Assembly: GCA_965204565.1 (NCBI GenBank)
Contig: CBDBEU010000003.1
Span: 310,001 to 374,000 of the forward strand
Direction: 5' to 3'
From: CBDBEU01 sp965204565
Lineage (GTDB): Bacteria > Pseudomonadota > Alphaproteobacteria > Rhizobiales > TMED25
DNA: 64,000 bases
Of the stretch, positions 30,080-39,898 are shown piece after piece. The notes under the pieces are model-generated. The model searched no databases, was not told where the DNA came from, and saw only the letters and a program-made list of their open reading frames with translations. Position numbers and translations under genes: made by a program. Numbering within the stretch: position 1 is the first letter of the stretch; each line of letters begins with the position of its first letter.

Positions 30080-31732
30080 ATGAAAGTCAAAGTGGCAAAC
30101 GGACTGGTGCGCGCGCTCAAGAAAGAAGGCGTGACCTGGGTGTCCTGCTATCCAACCAACCATGTCAACAATGCGCTTGGCGAAGAAGACATGCCGATCA
30201 TCATGTCGGGTGAGGAGCGCCACGCGGTCGCCATCGCTGATGCCTTCTCGCGCGTCACCTGCGGCCGGCAGATCGGCGTGTGCACCGTGATGGGCAAATT
30301 GAACCCTGCCGGTATCCAGATGGCCTATGGCGCGATCGCGCAGGCCTGGGAGGATTCTTCGCCGCTCCTGGTGATTACCGAAGGTGTCGGCCAGGGTGGC
30401 AGCCGCCACACCCACTTCGATACCGCCGAGGCATTCAAATCGGTGACCAAGTGGGTGGGTGAGATCGACCGCGCCGATCTGGTGCCCGATTATGTGCGTC
30501 GTGCCTATACCCAGCTGCGCACCGGACGGCCCGGCCCGGTGCTGTTGATTCTGCCAGCCGACCTTGGCGAATATGATGAGGACGAGCACCCCTATGTTCC
30601 GGTCAAGGGCTGGCGCTCGGCGCCGGACCCTGATGACGTCAAGTCGGCAGTCACGGCCCTGCTTTCCGCCAAGCGGCCACTGATCTATGCAGGCGAGGGT
30701 GTGCACTACGCAGGCGCTGCGGCCGAACTGGTGCGGTTCGCCGAAGCTGCTCAAGTTCCGGTGCTGACCTCGCTCAAGGCCAAGAGCGCGATCCGGGAAA
30801 GCCATCCGCTTTCGGTTGGTGCACGCGGCTCGCTGGCCAACCAGCGCCTGATCGATTGCGATCTGGTGTTCGGGATCGGCACCAGCCTGTTTCCCAATCG
30901 TTTCAGTCATGCGATTCCGAACGTGCATCAAAAGACCATCGTCCAGTGCAATGTTGATGCACTGGATATCAACCGCAGCTACGAGACCCACCATGCGGTC
31001 ATCGGCGATGCCAGGCTAACGCTTGAGGCGTTGATCGGCGAAGTCGCATTGCAGACCGGTGGTGTGGCGACCAACCAGTGGCTGCTCGACGAGTTGGCAG
31101 CCGGGCGTGGCGCGTTCTGGGATGAATACCGGCCATGGATGGAGTCGGACGACAAACCAATCAATCCCTACCGAGTATTTGGCGATCTGCAAAAAGTGCT
31201 CGACCCGCAGAACTCGTTCGTGACTGCCGATTCAGGCAACACACGCGATCAGACAAGCACTGTCTATCAGGCCGAGATTCCGCGCGGCTATATGGGTTGG
31301 GGCAATGTTTCGACCCTGGGCTTCAGCCTGCCGGCAGCAATTGCCGCAAAACTCGCTTTTCCCGATCGGCAGTGCGTCAATGTGACCGGCGATGCGGGCG
31401 TCGGCTACATGATGGGAACCTTCGAGGCGGTGTCGCGCTACAAGATTGGCGTCACCACGATCCACATCGCAAATGGCGGTTTTGCCGGATACGGCCCCGG
31501 CTTTTGGGGCCCCGGCCATGATCCTTATACCTATGTGGTGTCGGCCTATCCCGATGTGTCGATGGCGGAAATGGCAAAGGCCGTTGGCTGGTATGGTGAG
31601 ACGGTCACCGAGCCCGGCGAAGTCATTCCGGCGCTCAAGCGGGCGCTTGATGAAAACGCCAAGAGGCGGCCCGCTTATCTTGAATTTATCGCATCCCAGC
31701 ACCCGGTGCACGGCGGCTGGGTTGGCCGCTAG
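30080..31732 (+). CDS. thiamine diphosphate-dependent enzyme (acetolactate synthase/benzoylformate decarboxylase-like)
   Basis: ATG 30080 follows GGAGCGAGGG and gives 550 residues. The frame is open further upstream, but that part is low-quality coding and overlaps another relic. The Pyr domain starts MKVKVANGLVRALKKEGVTW with the probable cofactor-activating Glu in SGEERHAVAIADAF. The central Rossmann domain covers about 190-340. The ThDP/Mg2+ motif of the PP domain is GDAGVGYMMGTFEAV followed by IANGG. The substrate cannot be decided; distance from known ALS signatures suggests a 2-oxoacid decarboxylase or carboligase. Upstream, 29847-30079 carries a short C-terminal-like frame (ANSVGFDSAAIACKATAIG) of unknown origin. 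Confidence 0.85.
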   Translation: MKVKVANGLVRALKKEGVTWVSCYPTNHVNNALGEEDMPIIMSGEERHAVAIADAFSRVTCGRQIGVCTVMGKLNPAGIQMAYGAIAQAWEDSSPLLVITEGVGQGGSRHTHFDTAEAFKSVTKWVGEIDRADLVPDYVRRAYTQLRTGRPGPVLLILPADLGEYDEDEHPYVPVKGWRSAPDPDDVKSAVTALLSAKRPLIYAGEGVHYAGAAAELVRFAEAAQVPVLTSLKAKSAIRESHPLSVGARGSLANQRLIDCDLVFGIGTSLFPNRFSHAIPNVHQKTIVQCNVDALDINRSYETHHAVIGDARLTLEALIGEVALQTGGVATNQWLLDELAAGRGAFWDEYRPWMESDDKPINPYRVFGDLQKVLDPQNSFVTADSGNTRDQTSTVYQAEIPRGYMGWGNVSTLGFSLPAAIAAKLAFPDRQCVNVTGDAGVGYMMGTFEAVSRYKIGVTTIHIANGGFAGYGPGFWGPGHDPYTYVVSAYPDVSMAEMAKAVGWYGETVTEPGEVIPALKRALDENAKRRPAYLEFIASQHPVHGGWVGR

Positions 31733-31841
31733 GGGTACAAATTCAACAAATGCATGGAGCTTGCCGGGGCCGGGCACAGCCCGCACCGATACAAAATACC
31801 AAACCCGCTTCCGGGCCGTTGCAGTTCAATTCAGACAAACA

Positions 31842-31943
31842 GGAATAAGAGGCGATTCGACATCATAACCATTCCCGGGGACGGGATTGGCCAGGAGGTG
31901 ATCCCGGCCGGTCAGGCCGTGGCTGAAGCTGCGAGACCGGCGT
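31842..31943 (+). pseudogene. isopropylmalate/tartrate dehydrogenase-type N-terminal fragment
   Basis: The plus strand reads RRFDIITIPGDGIGQEVIPA followed by GQAVAEAARPA. The IPGDGIGQEV loop is the NAD-site start of the isocitrate/isopropylmalate/tartrate dehydrogenase family. Only about 33 codons remain before IS630 sequence takes over. It lies 110 bp downstream of the ThDP enzyme and may once have been its operon partner. Confidence 0.65.
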
Positions 31944-31949
31944 TAACAC

Positions 31950-32429
31950 CAGGATGGTCCGCCTCTACGGTTGGGCGCCGGTCGGCGAGCGCTGCCGGGA
32001 CAGCGTACCCTTCGGCCACTGGAAGACGATGACTTTCATTGCCGGCCCTCGCCTCTCAGGCCTCACGGCCCCCGGGTCCTCAATGGTCCGATGGATGGCC
32101 AGGCTTTTCGCGCCTATATTGAGGAAGTGCCGGCACCGACCCCGACACGCGGTGATGTCGTGGTGCTCGACAACCTGCCTGCCCATAAGGTCGCCGGCAT
32201 CCGTCAGATCATCACCTCCCCACGCGCCCGGATCTTCTATCTGCCGCCCTGCAGCCCCGACATGAACCCCATCGAGAAGGCCTTTGCCAGGCCCAAGGCG
32301 CTGCTCAGGCAAGATCCGGCCCGAACCGTCGACGCCCTCGTTGAACGCATCGGCTGCACTATCGACTGCTTCCTCTCGGCCGAATGCGAAAACGTCTTCC
32401 ACGCAGCAGGATATCAACGCTCAATGTGA
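31950..32429 (+). mobile_element. IS630-family transposase C-terminal fragment
   Basis: The frame starting about 32030 encodes MDGQAFRAYIEEVPAPTPTR, then GDVVVLDNLPAHKVAGIRQI (second Asp of the DDE triad in VLDNLPAHK) and YLPPCSPDMNPIEKAFARPK (the final Glu). The first part is in a different frame, so the N-terminus is frameshifted or lost. It is one of the best-preserved DDE domains in the window but incomplete. Confidence 0.85.
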
Positions 32430-32505
32430 AAATACTCTAAGACGGGCATCTGATTGTGGCGCTGGCGCCAATGCTCAAGCGGCGCGCCAGCCCGCCAGAC
32501 AGCCC

Positions 32506-32984
32506 ATGACAGAACACAGCGATGCAAGAGGGGCGACCGAAAAGCTCGGGCGCAACAACCTGCTTGCCATTGCTGCCATGATCGCCGTGGCGTTTTTCTA
32601 TCTGATCGGCGATAATGTGGTGAAGTTCACCACCGAGCATCTTCCCGTGCCGCAGATCATCATGCTGCGCGGCCTCATGACCTCGGTGCTGGTTGCCGCT
32701 GCCGCCGCTGCGACCGGCGCCTTTTCCGGTTGGAGGCACCTGTTCGACCGGCCGGTGGTGGCCCGCAGCACCTTCGACGGCATAACCACGCTTTTGATTG
32801 TCAATGCGCTCGCACATATGGCGACCGACGATGCCACTGCGGTAATCAACTCCGTGCCAATCGTCGCCACCCTGCTGGCCGTGGTGATCTTGCGTGAGCA
32901 GGTAGGGTTTCGCCGCTGGGCGGCGGTGCTGGTTGGCTTTGTCGGGGTATTAATGGTCTTGCGGCCAAGTGGTGAAAGCTTCAC
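32506..32984 (+). pseudogene. EamA/DMT-superfamily transporter, truncated by IS1380
   Basis: ATG 32506 gives MTEHSDARGATEKLGRNNLL then hydrophobic segments including AIAAMIAVAFFYLIGDNVVK and ATLLAVVILREQVGFRRWAA, the EamA repeat ending ILREQ..RRWAAVLVGFVGVL. About 160 codons (one of two five-helix repeats) survive. The IS1380 end CCGACATTCC at 32985 terminates the gene. The family exports metabolites or drugs across the inner membrane. Confidence 0.8.
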
Positions 32985-34108
32985 CCGACATTCCCCAATT
33001 AGAACGCCATTTCGATCATGCTGCCGCTGTTTGCGTACGGATCAATCCTCTTGAACGGGCTTTGTCGTGGTTCGGACATCCGGTTCGTGAACCGGGCGCG
33101 ATTTATGGACGCTGCAACGGGCTTGAACCGGAATTCGATCTGACCGGCACCCGTCGGGTCAGACCCGTCGAGCCGCTTTCCCCCGGGTTTGATCGCCGAC
33201 ACCGTCATGCAGGTACCGCTGGCCGGTAGCGGTGACGCACGGAGCCGTTGGATGGCCGCAAGGATGCGGGTGAACAGAGCACCGCCGACAGCCGCCTTGG
33301 CCGGTTGGAACGTGACGACTCGGGCGTGGCGGACGACCCGCGCTCCGATCCTGATGAGGCAGGTCCGCAGGCCGGTCGGCCATCTCCTCCGGCAGGTCGG
33401 CGCCCTGCAGGAAGACACCGGGATTGCAGGCCGATGCATGAAGCTGAAGCCGCACCTCGTTCCACGCCATGCCCTTGCAGGAAAGACGCGTCCGATTGAT
33501 CACCTTCCTTCCTTCCTCGACATGCTGTTCGGCGGTGCCGCGCTGGTTGTAGAACCGAATGATCCGGTCCGGCTACATCGGCGGGTTGGCGACGACAAAG
33601 CCGATCTTCGGGAACAAGTCACCCGGATGCCGTTCGACCCTGGCGACGACCCGCCGTGGTTTGTCCCGTGACGCGGCCTGATACGCGAAGTCGCCGCAGA
33701 TGCGCCGCAGATGCGCCGCACATGGGTCGGCGGGCGACCCGCGGGGCGCTTGAGCACAGGTGCAATCCTGCTTTCCGGAACAGCGGTCTTCCCAGGCCGG
33801 ACGGCGCAGGAACAGCCTTCCGCCTCCGGCGTCTTGTAGAGCTCCGGGACGGCAAAAGCGGCATCGGCGCGGAAGAACCGCATCAGCTCACGATCCGCAT
33901 ATCGCGCCAATACCGGCTTGAGCACATTTTCCCGGCCATCGGCGCTGTGAACATTGCCGGGGGCAATGAACGGCGTTCGAGGCGGCCAAACCGGTTAATG
34001 ACGAACAAGGGGTGACGGCACATGCAGCCGAAATGCCCGTTCCAGGCGGTGCCTTCCTGCGCGCCATGGGGCGGGCCGACCGAACCGTCTATGTCCGGTG
34101 TGATCCAT
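32985..34108 (-). mobile_element. IS1380-family fragment D
   Basis: It carries the same right end (CCGACATTCCCCAATTAGAA) and 3' region as fragments B and E, then transposase coding in several frames: RVVARVERHPGD, then ADAAFAVPELYKT and, at the upstream end, HGAQEGTAWNGHFGCMCRHP. The 5' third and outer end are missing where an ABC-F gene relic begins. A 9-bp tandem (GATGCGCCGCA) duplication sits near 33705-33720. Confidence 0.82.
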
Positions 34109-34445
34109 TCGGGCGCCATCGCACGGGCGAGCGCTGTGCGCCGCGCCTCACCGCCCGAAAGCTTCGCCGGATCTTCCCGGCCGGTCAGGCCCAACTCACT
34201 CAGAAGGTAGCCGGCACGGTGATGAACATCGCCCGGCGCAAGGCCTGCCTCGACATAGTCCTGCACACTCGCAAAATCGGCAAAATCAGGCTCCTGAGCG
34301 AGATAGCGCAGCATCGTGCCGGGCTGCAGGAACCTCTCGCCGGCATCGCGCTCAATCACAACCATCTCCGCTCCCTCGAACAGAGACGGGCCGATGAATG
34401 ACAAATGGATATCGCGAAGTGTCAGAAGAGGTGGGACAATCGTAC
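34109..34445 (-). pseudogene. ABC-F ATPase (Uup/EttA-like), internally deleted and truncated
   Basis: The minus strand reads PPLLTLRDIHLSFIGPSLFE, the usual ABC-F opening, but GAEMVVIERDAGERFLQPG joins directly across the missing Walker A region. It continues with MLRYLAQEPDF and ends at KLSGGEARRTALARAMAPE, the ABC signature. IS1380 sequence follows at 34108. With Walker A deleted and the second ATPase domain lost, it is not functional. ABC-F proteins act on the ribosome. Confidence 0.75.
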
Positions 34446-34492
34446 GACAATTAAGAAGGACCGGTCACGAAGGCAATGACCTGGTTGGACTG

Positions 34493-35618
34493 TCATCGAA
34501 CTGTGACAAAAATGCTTTTTGAATGTGACAATGAAGATCGAACAACGCGCCATGGCGGTTTTTCATCGGCGCTGGCCGTTGCCATCGCCCGGCGCGGTCC
34601 GCCTTTGGGATGCAGCAGCCAGCTGAACAGTGCCACGGCAATCAGGGCACCGATAAATTCCGCGGCGATGAAGCCGGGAAGATCGAGCGGCCTTATGCCG
34701 GAAAACGTATCGGTGAAGGCGCGCCCGATCGCCACTGCCGGATTGGCGAACGAGGTCGAGGCGGTGAACCAATAGGCGGCGGTGATCTCAGCCCACCATT
34801 GGGCAAAGCCGGTGCGCACGATCTCGGAGATCTGGATCGGCGCCAGTTCGAACATCAGATGCGCCGCCAGCGTGCCGGCGACCGCGCCAAGGACCTGCAC
34901 CGCCACATAGCCAAGCGCCAGACGCGGCGTGATCGCGCCCTGAACGGTGAAAGCAAGCGTTACCGCGGGATTGAAATGTGCACCGGACAACCAGACCTAA
35001 TATCGTAACCAGCACCACCAGAATGGCCCCGGTCGGGATGGTATTGCCGAGAAGCGCCAGCGCTGTGTCCGCCGTCAGGCTGTCGGCCATGATACCAGAG
35101 CCGACCACCGTGGCGACAAGAAAGCCGGTGCCGATGGCGTCAACACGGTGCTGCAGGGTCTGCCGGTCGAGGCTGGCAATCGGAAGGCTCATTAAAATCG
35201 AGATTCGCAATTCCAGCATACGGAAAGTTTCGGCAAAGGCCGGGTGGCGCTCCGCCTCGCTGCCCTCAGCAGCCGCCGGATCGGCGACGCCCCAATGTGC
35301 TGTTAACGGCTGGCTCGGCCACACAGGACAAACCTCACCGACCGCATCATCACACACTGTGAACACAAAGCTGAGCTCCGGAGCGCCTGGGGCGGCGAAT
35401 TCATCCCAAGACTTGGAGCGCAATTTGTCTGTTTGATAGTTCATCTTGCGCAGAAGCTCCAAAGCAAATGGATGCGGCGCAGACTTGGGATGAGAACCTG
35501 TCGAAAAGGCCCGAAAAGCGCCCCGCCCGTCGCGGCTCATGATGGTTTCGGCAATGATCGAGCGGGCCGAATTACCGGTGCACAGAAAAAGCACATTGAA
35601 CACTTTGCCAATGTTCAT
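34493..35618 (-). pseudogene. arsenate reductase (ArsC)-aquaporin fusion with one frameshift
   Basis: Residues 1-155 are an LMW-phosphatase-type ArsC: FLCTGNSARSIIAE has the C-x5-R loop, and TVCDDAVGEVCPVWP holds the redox cysteines. The ArsC end SLPIASLDRQTLQHRVDAIG runs without a stop into membrane helices of an MIP channel (TGFLVATVVGSGIMAD). At about 34989 one extra base shifts the frame. The next frame has both NPA boxes, SGAHFNPAVTLAF and TSFANPAVAIGRAF. A fused reductase and As(III) channel would reduce arsenate and release arsenite. Enzyme-channel fusions of this kind are known (aquaporin first) from actinobacteria. It is labelled pseudogene only because of one 1-nt lesion. Confidence 0.75.
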
Positions 35619-35656
35619 GATTCAATTCCCCAGAATGTGAAGCTGGTGAGTATTGG

Positions 35657-37620
35657 GGTCCGGCCCAGATAATTGTCTTCCCGATTTGATCCGAGGATGG
35701 TTTATTGCCTCCGATGAGGAGGTAACGAGATGTATGATTTCCTTTGGTTTTCCGATTCTCAGCGGGCCCGGATCGCGCCGCTTCTGCCGACCGATGCGCG
35801 CGGCAGGAAGCGTGTTGATGATCGTCCTGTGCCGAGCGGGACCGTCCATGCTCTGCGCTGTGGCGGTCGCCGGGCCGACTGAGCCGATATCCACGGGCCG
35901 AAGAAGACGCTCTTCAACCGCTTCGTCAACTATAAAGAGAGACTTAAAAAAAAAATGAAACTATTAAAATCACCTCATGGTTTACTATCGCTATTGTTAA
36001 TACTGTTAATGATTTTTTTCTCTATTGATTCGTATTCTATAGCTGGAGGAATAAGATCTAATGGAACAAAAAATGGTGAAAACTGTGTGATGAAGTCTTC
36101 AAATGGTTCAGCCTCTGAGCTGAATGAAATCAACTGCATGTTAAACCCTGAAAGCTGTCTTCATAACGCCGCTTGGCATGAGGATCGGGACAATTCAATG
36201 TCCCCTGTTTCTACTAAAGAGGGAGTTGGGGCTGCCATGGCTACCTTTTGGACTTTGAATGGCTTTTCTCAAGGAATTCAAGTTTGTCCTGGGGTTTATT
36301 TAGCTACAGCTCATGGAGTTTTAGATAGTCCAATAAAAGCGAGAAAAGAAAATCGCTCCTTAAGAGAGCCTGTTCGAAACTCAGTTACAGTTGCTGCTTA
36401 CCCTATAAATCCAAAGAATGTGACAGACGCCAGTCAAAGTAACTCTCAGTTTGTATCTCCTAGAATAAATAATCCTTCTGCCTGGGATGAGCCCCCTACA
36501 GATTATGTTTTTGTAAAGGTATATAAAGCTCTTAGGCCAAATAATTTTGTAAGACCAGTAAGAGGTTCAAATCAAAGAATAGTGAATGCTTCAATAAGTG
36601 GTGAAATAGATGTTCATCTTTATAGGCCACAAACTAGATTTAATACTGATTCAAGTGGAACTCCTGATTTTAATCCACAAACATTAAGACAGCAAACTGG
36701 TAATGACATTGCAGACCTTTATCAATCCCCATTGAGAGTTAACGAGCCGTGTGAGATATTAGAAATTAGTGGGAGTTTTGTTACAAGTTACTGTCCCGTA
36801 GAAGGGGGTGTTTCTGGTAGTCCCAACATTGCGACAATTAATGGTGAAGACTATTTGGTAGGTTTACAGACTATGGGAGATGACCGCACCTATAGCCGAA
36901 AAGCGAAAAATGATATCGGTAATCCTTTTGTTGTTTCTTCTGAGTTCTGCAGTGACTATAAATCAGTCTGTGGCCAACCCTGTGCCGAGTTAGATGAAGT
37001 GTTACAATAAAAGATTAATGAAATCTCACTTTGATACAATTTACTAACTCCGGGACGAGCGCGGTATATGGGAAGGTATCTTCAGCGCTTCGGCAGGCGC
37101 CGAGGATACGCCTGACCGGCTGTTCATCGACATCCCGCATCAAGGTTCATCGCTGCGCCGGCGGCGGAAAAGGGGCCACTGGCCCCCATGCCCCCCCATG
37201 GTATCGGCCGCACCGAAGGCGGACGCAACACCGGGCTCCACGCCGTCCGCGACCACAAGGGCAGCACCGTGTTTTTGTCAATTGCGTCCTGCTCCCGACG
37301 CCCGGAAACGTGCATGATTGCAAGGTCGCACAGCGCTGCATCGAGACCATGCCGCCATCCGCCGAAATTGTCGCCGGCAAAGGTCATGACGGCCTGAAGA
37401 GCGCGGGACCGGGCCCGTCATCCCGCCGCGAAAGAACCGCAGGATCCGATATCACCACGATCGGGCCGTCTACAGGGAGAGAGATATCATCGAACGCATG
37501 TTCTGCCGCCTCAAAGACCGGCGGCGCATCGCAACGCGCTTCGAGCGCAACATTAAAAACGTCATGGCAGCTATCGGGCTCGCCGCAGCCATCATCTCGT
37601 GGCTATAATGAGTCCAGACC
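35657..37620 (+). mobile_element. IS5-family (IS427-like) element carrying a protease gene
   Basis: Left end GGTCCGGCCCAGATAATTGT and right end ...TAATGAGTCCAGACC form imperfect inverted repeats like those of 10835-11387. The transposase starts MYDFLWFSDSQRARIAPLLP at 35730, runs to about 35931 and resumes at 37050 (ERGIWEGIF..., then RCAGGGKG and late CRLKDRRRIATRFERNI). The two halves are separated by an AT-rich 1.1-kb insert (35932-37045) flanked by AACT on both sides. The transposase also has other frameshifts. The right end provides the stop codon of the NmrA-like relic. Confidence 0.75.
35955..37010 (+). CDS. secreted trypsin-like serine protease (AT-rich, inside IS element)
   Basis: The 351-residue product starts with a signal peptide (MKLLKSPHGLLSLLLILLMI, core to about residue 27). 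The chymotrypsin-fold triad is visible: His120 in LATAHGV, Asp183 in TDYVFVKV, and Ser288 in EGGVSGSPNI with the oxyanion-hole glycines. Cysteines at about 44/61/68/111/266/280 suggest disulfides, so it acts in the periplasm or outside. Codons such as AAA, TTA, ATA and AAT dominate, unlike the GC-rich neighbours, which points to recent transfer from a low-GC source. It is uninterrupted and probably functional, in the same orientation as the disrupted transposase. Confidence 0.85.
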   Translation: MKLLKSPHGLLSLLLILLMIFFSIDSYSIAGGIRSNGTKNGENCVMKSSNGSASELNEINCMLNPESCLHNAAWHEDRDNSMSPVSTKEGVGAAMATFWTLNGFSQGIQVCPGVYLATAHGVLDSPIKARKENRSLREPVRNSVTVAAYPINPKNVTDASQSNSQFVSPRINNPSAWDEPPTDYVFVKVYKALRPNNFVRPVRGSNQRIVNASISGEIDVHLYRPQTRFNTDSSGTPDFNPQTLRQQTGNDIADLYQSPLRVNEPCEILEISGSFVTSYCPVEGGVSGSPNIATINGEDYLVGLQTMGDDRTYSRKAKNDIGNPFVVSSEFCSDYKSVCGQPCAELDEVLQ

Positions 37621-38117
37621 ATAGGTGAACACCGCCTTGTGATCCTCGACAAACTGGCGCGTCGTCAGCGGTGCGTGCCCGACAATATCCCGTATCAGCT
37701 GGGTCTGTTCGTCCGAGAATCCGCCATTGGCGACAATCCGCGCAATCGCCAGTTGGTGAGCAACCAGCCAGTCGGGAAGCCCGCGGGCCTTGAGCGCCTG
37801 TTCGGCCTGTTCCAAAGATGCCGCGATATAGGCAATCGGCTTGCCCATCACTTCTGAAAACACCGCTGCAAATTCGGTGAAATTCGATTGTGTTCCGGTG
37901 AACGAATAGTCCTGCCCCACATGGGCATCCGGATCGCGCAGGATACGTGCGCCAAGCGCACCGGTGTCTCGCACATCGATAAAGGCAATCGGCAGATCGG
38001 CGGCAAACGGCAATATGATCTTGCCGTCATTCTTGATCAGCGCTACCTGCATGAAGGTGTTCTGCATGAACAGGCCCGGGCGCAGACGCGAATTGACGCG
38101 GGGCTGGTTACGCTCCA
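37603..38117 (-). pseudogene. NmrA-like NAD(P)-binding protein, N-terminally truncated
   Basis: The minus frame gives LRPGLFMQNTFMQVALIKND, then ADLPIAFIDVRDTGALGARI and YSFTGTQSNFTEFAAVFSEV, the C-terminal two-thirds of an NmrA/SDR-a5 protein. The N-terminal Rossmann GxxGxxG motif is missing because the frame runs into the lysK promoter. The last residues (LDSL then TAG) come from the IS end at 37603-37620. The protein would be unable to bind NAD(P). Confidence 0.75.
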
Positions 38118-38152
38118 TAGCAGGTGCGTTGTGGTATTGGCAGGGAATGTTG

Positions 38153-39844
38153 ATGGCCGAGCTGGACGAAATGGCGGAGCTGGCTCGGGCAGGTGCTGAG
38201 TGCCGTGCCTGGCCGTTTGAAGAAGCCCGCAAGGTGGTTAAACGCAGCAAGGGCCGCGGTGATGTTCGGCCTGTGCTGTTTGAGACCGGTTATGGGCCGT
38301 CGGGGCTTCCTCACATCGGCACATTCGGTGAAGTGGCGCGCACCACAATGGTGCGACATGCCTTCGAGACCCTCACTGAAGGTAAGGTTGCGACCCGACT
38401 GATTTGCTTTTCCGACGATATGGACGGGCTGAGAAAGGTTCCGGAAAATGTGCCCAACCCGGAAATGTTGGCCGACTATATCGAGGTAAGGGACGAATCC
38501 GGCCGCATCGCCCTAGATCCGACACCGCTGACCAGTGTGCCCGATCCATTCGGCAAGTATGAGAGCTTTGGCCATCACAACAATGAGATACTGAGGGCGT
38601 TCCTTGATCGTTTCGGATTTGACTACGAATTTGCGAGCTCGACGGAATATTACCGGTCGGGCCGGTTCGATGAGACGCTTTTGGTGATGCTGGAAAAGCA
38701 TCGCGAGGTTCGCGATATCGTGCTGCCACTGTTGGGTGAGGAACGGCGCAAGACATATTGTCCGTTCCTGCCGGTGGTGGAGGAATGGAACGGCGAAAAG
38801 CGCCGGCAGTTACTGCACTACGCTCAGATTGTTGAGACGCGGCCTGCCTCGACCTCGGCGGTGTTCCAGGTTGTCCATCCGGTCACCGGCGAGCCTGAGG
38901 GCGAGACGTTCGAGCATTCGGTGGTGGGCGGCGCGTGCAAGCTGCAATGGCGGCCTGACTGGGCGATGCGCTGGGCAGCGCTCGGTGTTGATTATGAAAT
39001 GTCGGGCAAGGATCTGATCGATTCAGTGAAATATGCAAGCCGCATCTGCCGGGCAATCGGCGACGCGGCGCCGGAGGGTTTCAACTACGAGCTGTTTCTC
39101 GATGAGGAGGGACAGAAAATCTCCAAATCGCGTGGCAATGGGCTGACCATTGACGAATGGCTGACTTACGCTTCTCCGGAAAGCCTGTCGCTGTTTATGT
39201 ATCAGGCGCCACGCAAGGCAAAACGGCTCTATTTCGACGTCATTCCGAAGAATGTGGACAACTATTTCAGTCACCTTGCCATGTATGACGAAGGTGTGGA
39301 TGCTGGCGAACGAATCACCAGCCCGGTCTGGCATATCCATGCAGGCCAGCCGCCGCGAGCCGAGGTGCCGGTCAGCTTCGCGCTTTTGCTCAATCTGGTC
39401 GGGGCTTCGGGCTCAGAGGACCGAGAGGTTCTTTGGGGGTTCATCCGCAACTATGCCGGAGCCGATGCGGGGCCCGAACTCTATCCCAAACTGGATGAAC
39501 TGGTCGGCTATGCGGTCTCCTATTTCAAGGACTTCGTCAAACCTTCCAAGCGCTTTCGCGAAGCAGACGAGCGCGAGCGCGCGGCACTTGAACAGCTTTC
39601 ACAGGAATTGGCGGCGCTCGCAGCGGATGCAGATGGCGAAGCGATCCAGAATGTCGTCTATGCGGTCGGCAAGGAGGCCGGATTTGAACCTTTGCGTGAC
39701 TGGTTCCGCGCGATCTACGAGGTCTTACTGGGCAAGAGCCAAGGGCCTCGTTTCGGCTCCTTCATCGCTTTGTACGGCATTGAGCCAACGCGAGAGCTTA
39801 TCGGCAGTGCGCTCAAGGGAGAATTGATTGGCGAGCCCGTCTGA
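38153..39844 (+). CDS. lysK: lysyl-tRNA synthetase, class I
   Basis: The 563-residue protein charges tRNA-Lys using the class I fold, found in archaea, spirochaetes and alphaproteobacteria. Signatures are GPSGLPHIGTFGEVARTTMV (HIGH-like) and EGQKISKSRGNGLTIDEWL (KMSKS-like). Start ATG 38153 has AGGGA 6 bp upstream; ATG 38147 is an in-frame alternative. The rest matches the full family length, including the C-terminal anticodon-binding helices. The gene is single and intact. Its 5' flank contains the NmrA relic, so its promoter lies in that relic. Confidence 0.95.
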   Translation: MAELDEMAELARAGAECRAWPFEEARKVVKRSKGRGDVRPVLFETGYGPSGLPHIGTFGEVARTTMVRHAFETLTEGKVATRLICFSDDMDGLRKVPENVPNPEMLADYIEVRDESGRIALDPTPLTSVPDPFGKYESFGHHNNEILRAFLDRFGFDYEFASSTEYYRSGRFDETLLVMLEKHREVRDIVLPLLGEERRKTYCPFLPVVEEWNGEKRRQLLHYAQIVETRPASTSAVFQVVHPVTGEPEGETFEHSVVGGACKLQWRPDWAMRWAALGVDYEMSGKDLIDSVKYASRICRAIGDAAPEGFNYELFLDEEGQKISKSRGNGLTIDEWLTYASPESLSLFMYQAPRKAKRLYFDVIPKNVDNYFSHLAMYDEGVDAGERITSPVWHIHAGQPPRAEVPVSFALLLNLVGASGSEDREVLWGFIRNYAGADAGPELYPKLDELVGYAVSYFKDFVKPSKRFREADERERAALEQLSQELAALAADADGEAIQNVVYAVGKEAGFEPLRDWFRAIYEVLLGKSQGPRFGSFIALYGIEPTRELIGSALKGELIGEPV

Positions 39845-39898
39845 CCATCCGGTGCCCGCTTGAAAGTCACATGGGACGGCCCTCACAGGCAATTAATC

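Noticed and set aside
29847..30083. Gene upstream of the 30080 ThDP enzyme
   Set aside because: Possible C-terminal piece of an oxidoreductase, but I cannot name a family or find more of it; mentioned only in the neighbour's entry.
33705..33720. Short GATGCGCCGCA tandem in IS1380 fragment D
   Set aside because: An 11-bp or so repeat in a dead transposase; likely a slippage event of no functional meaning.
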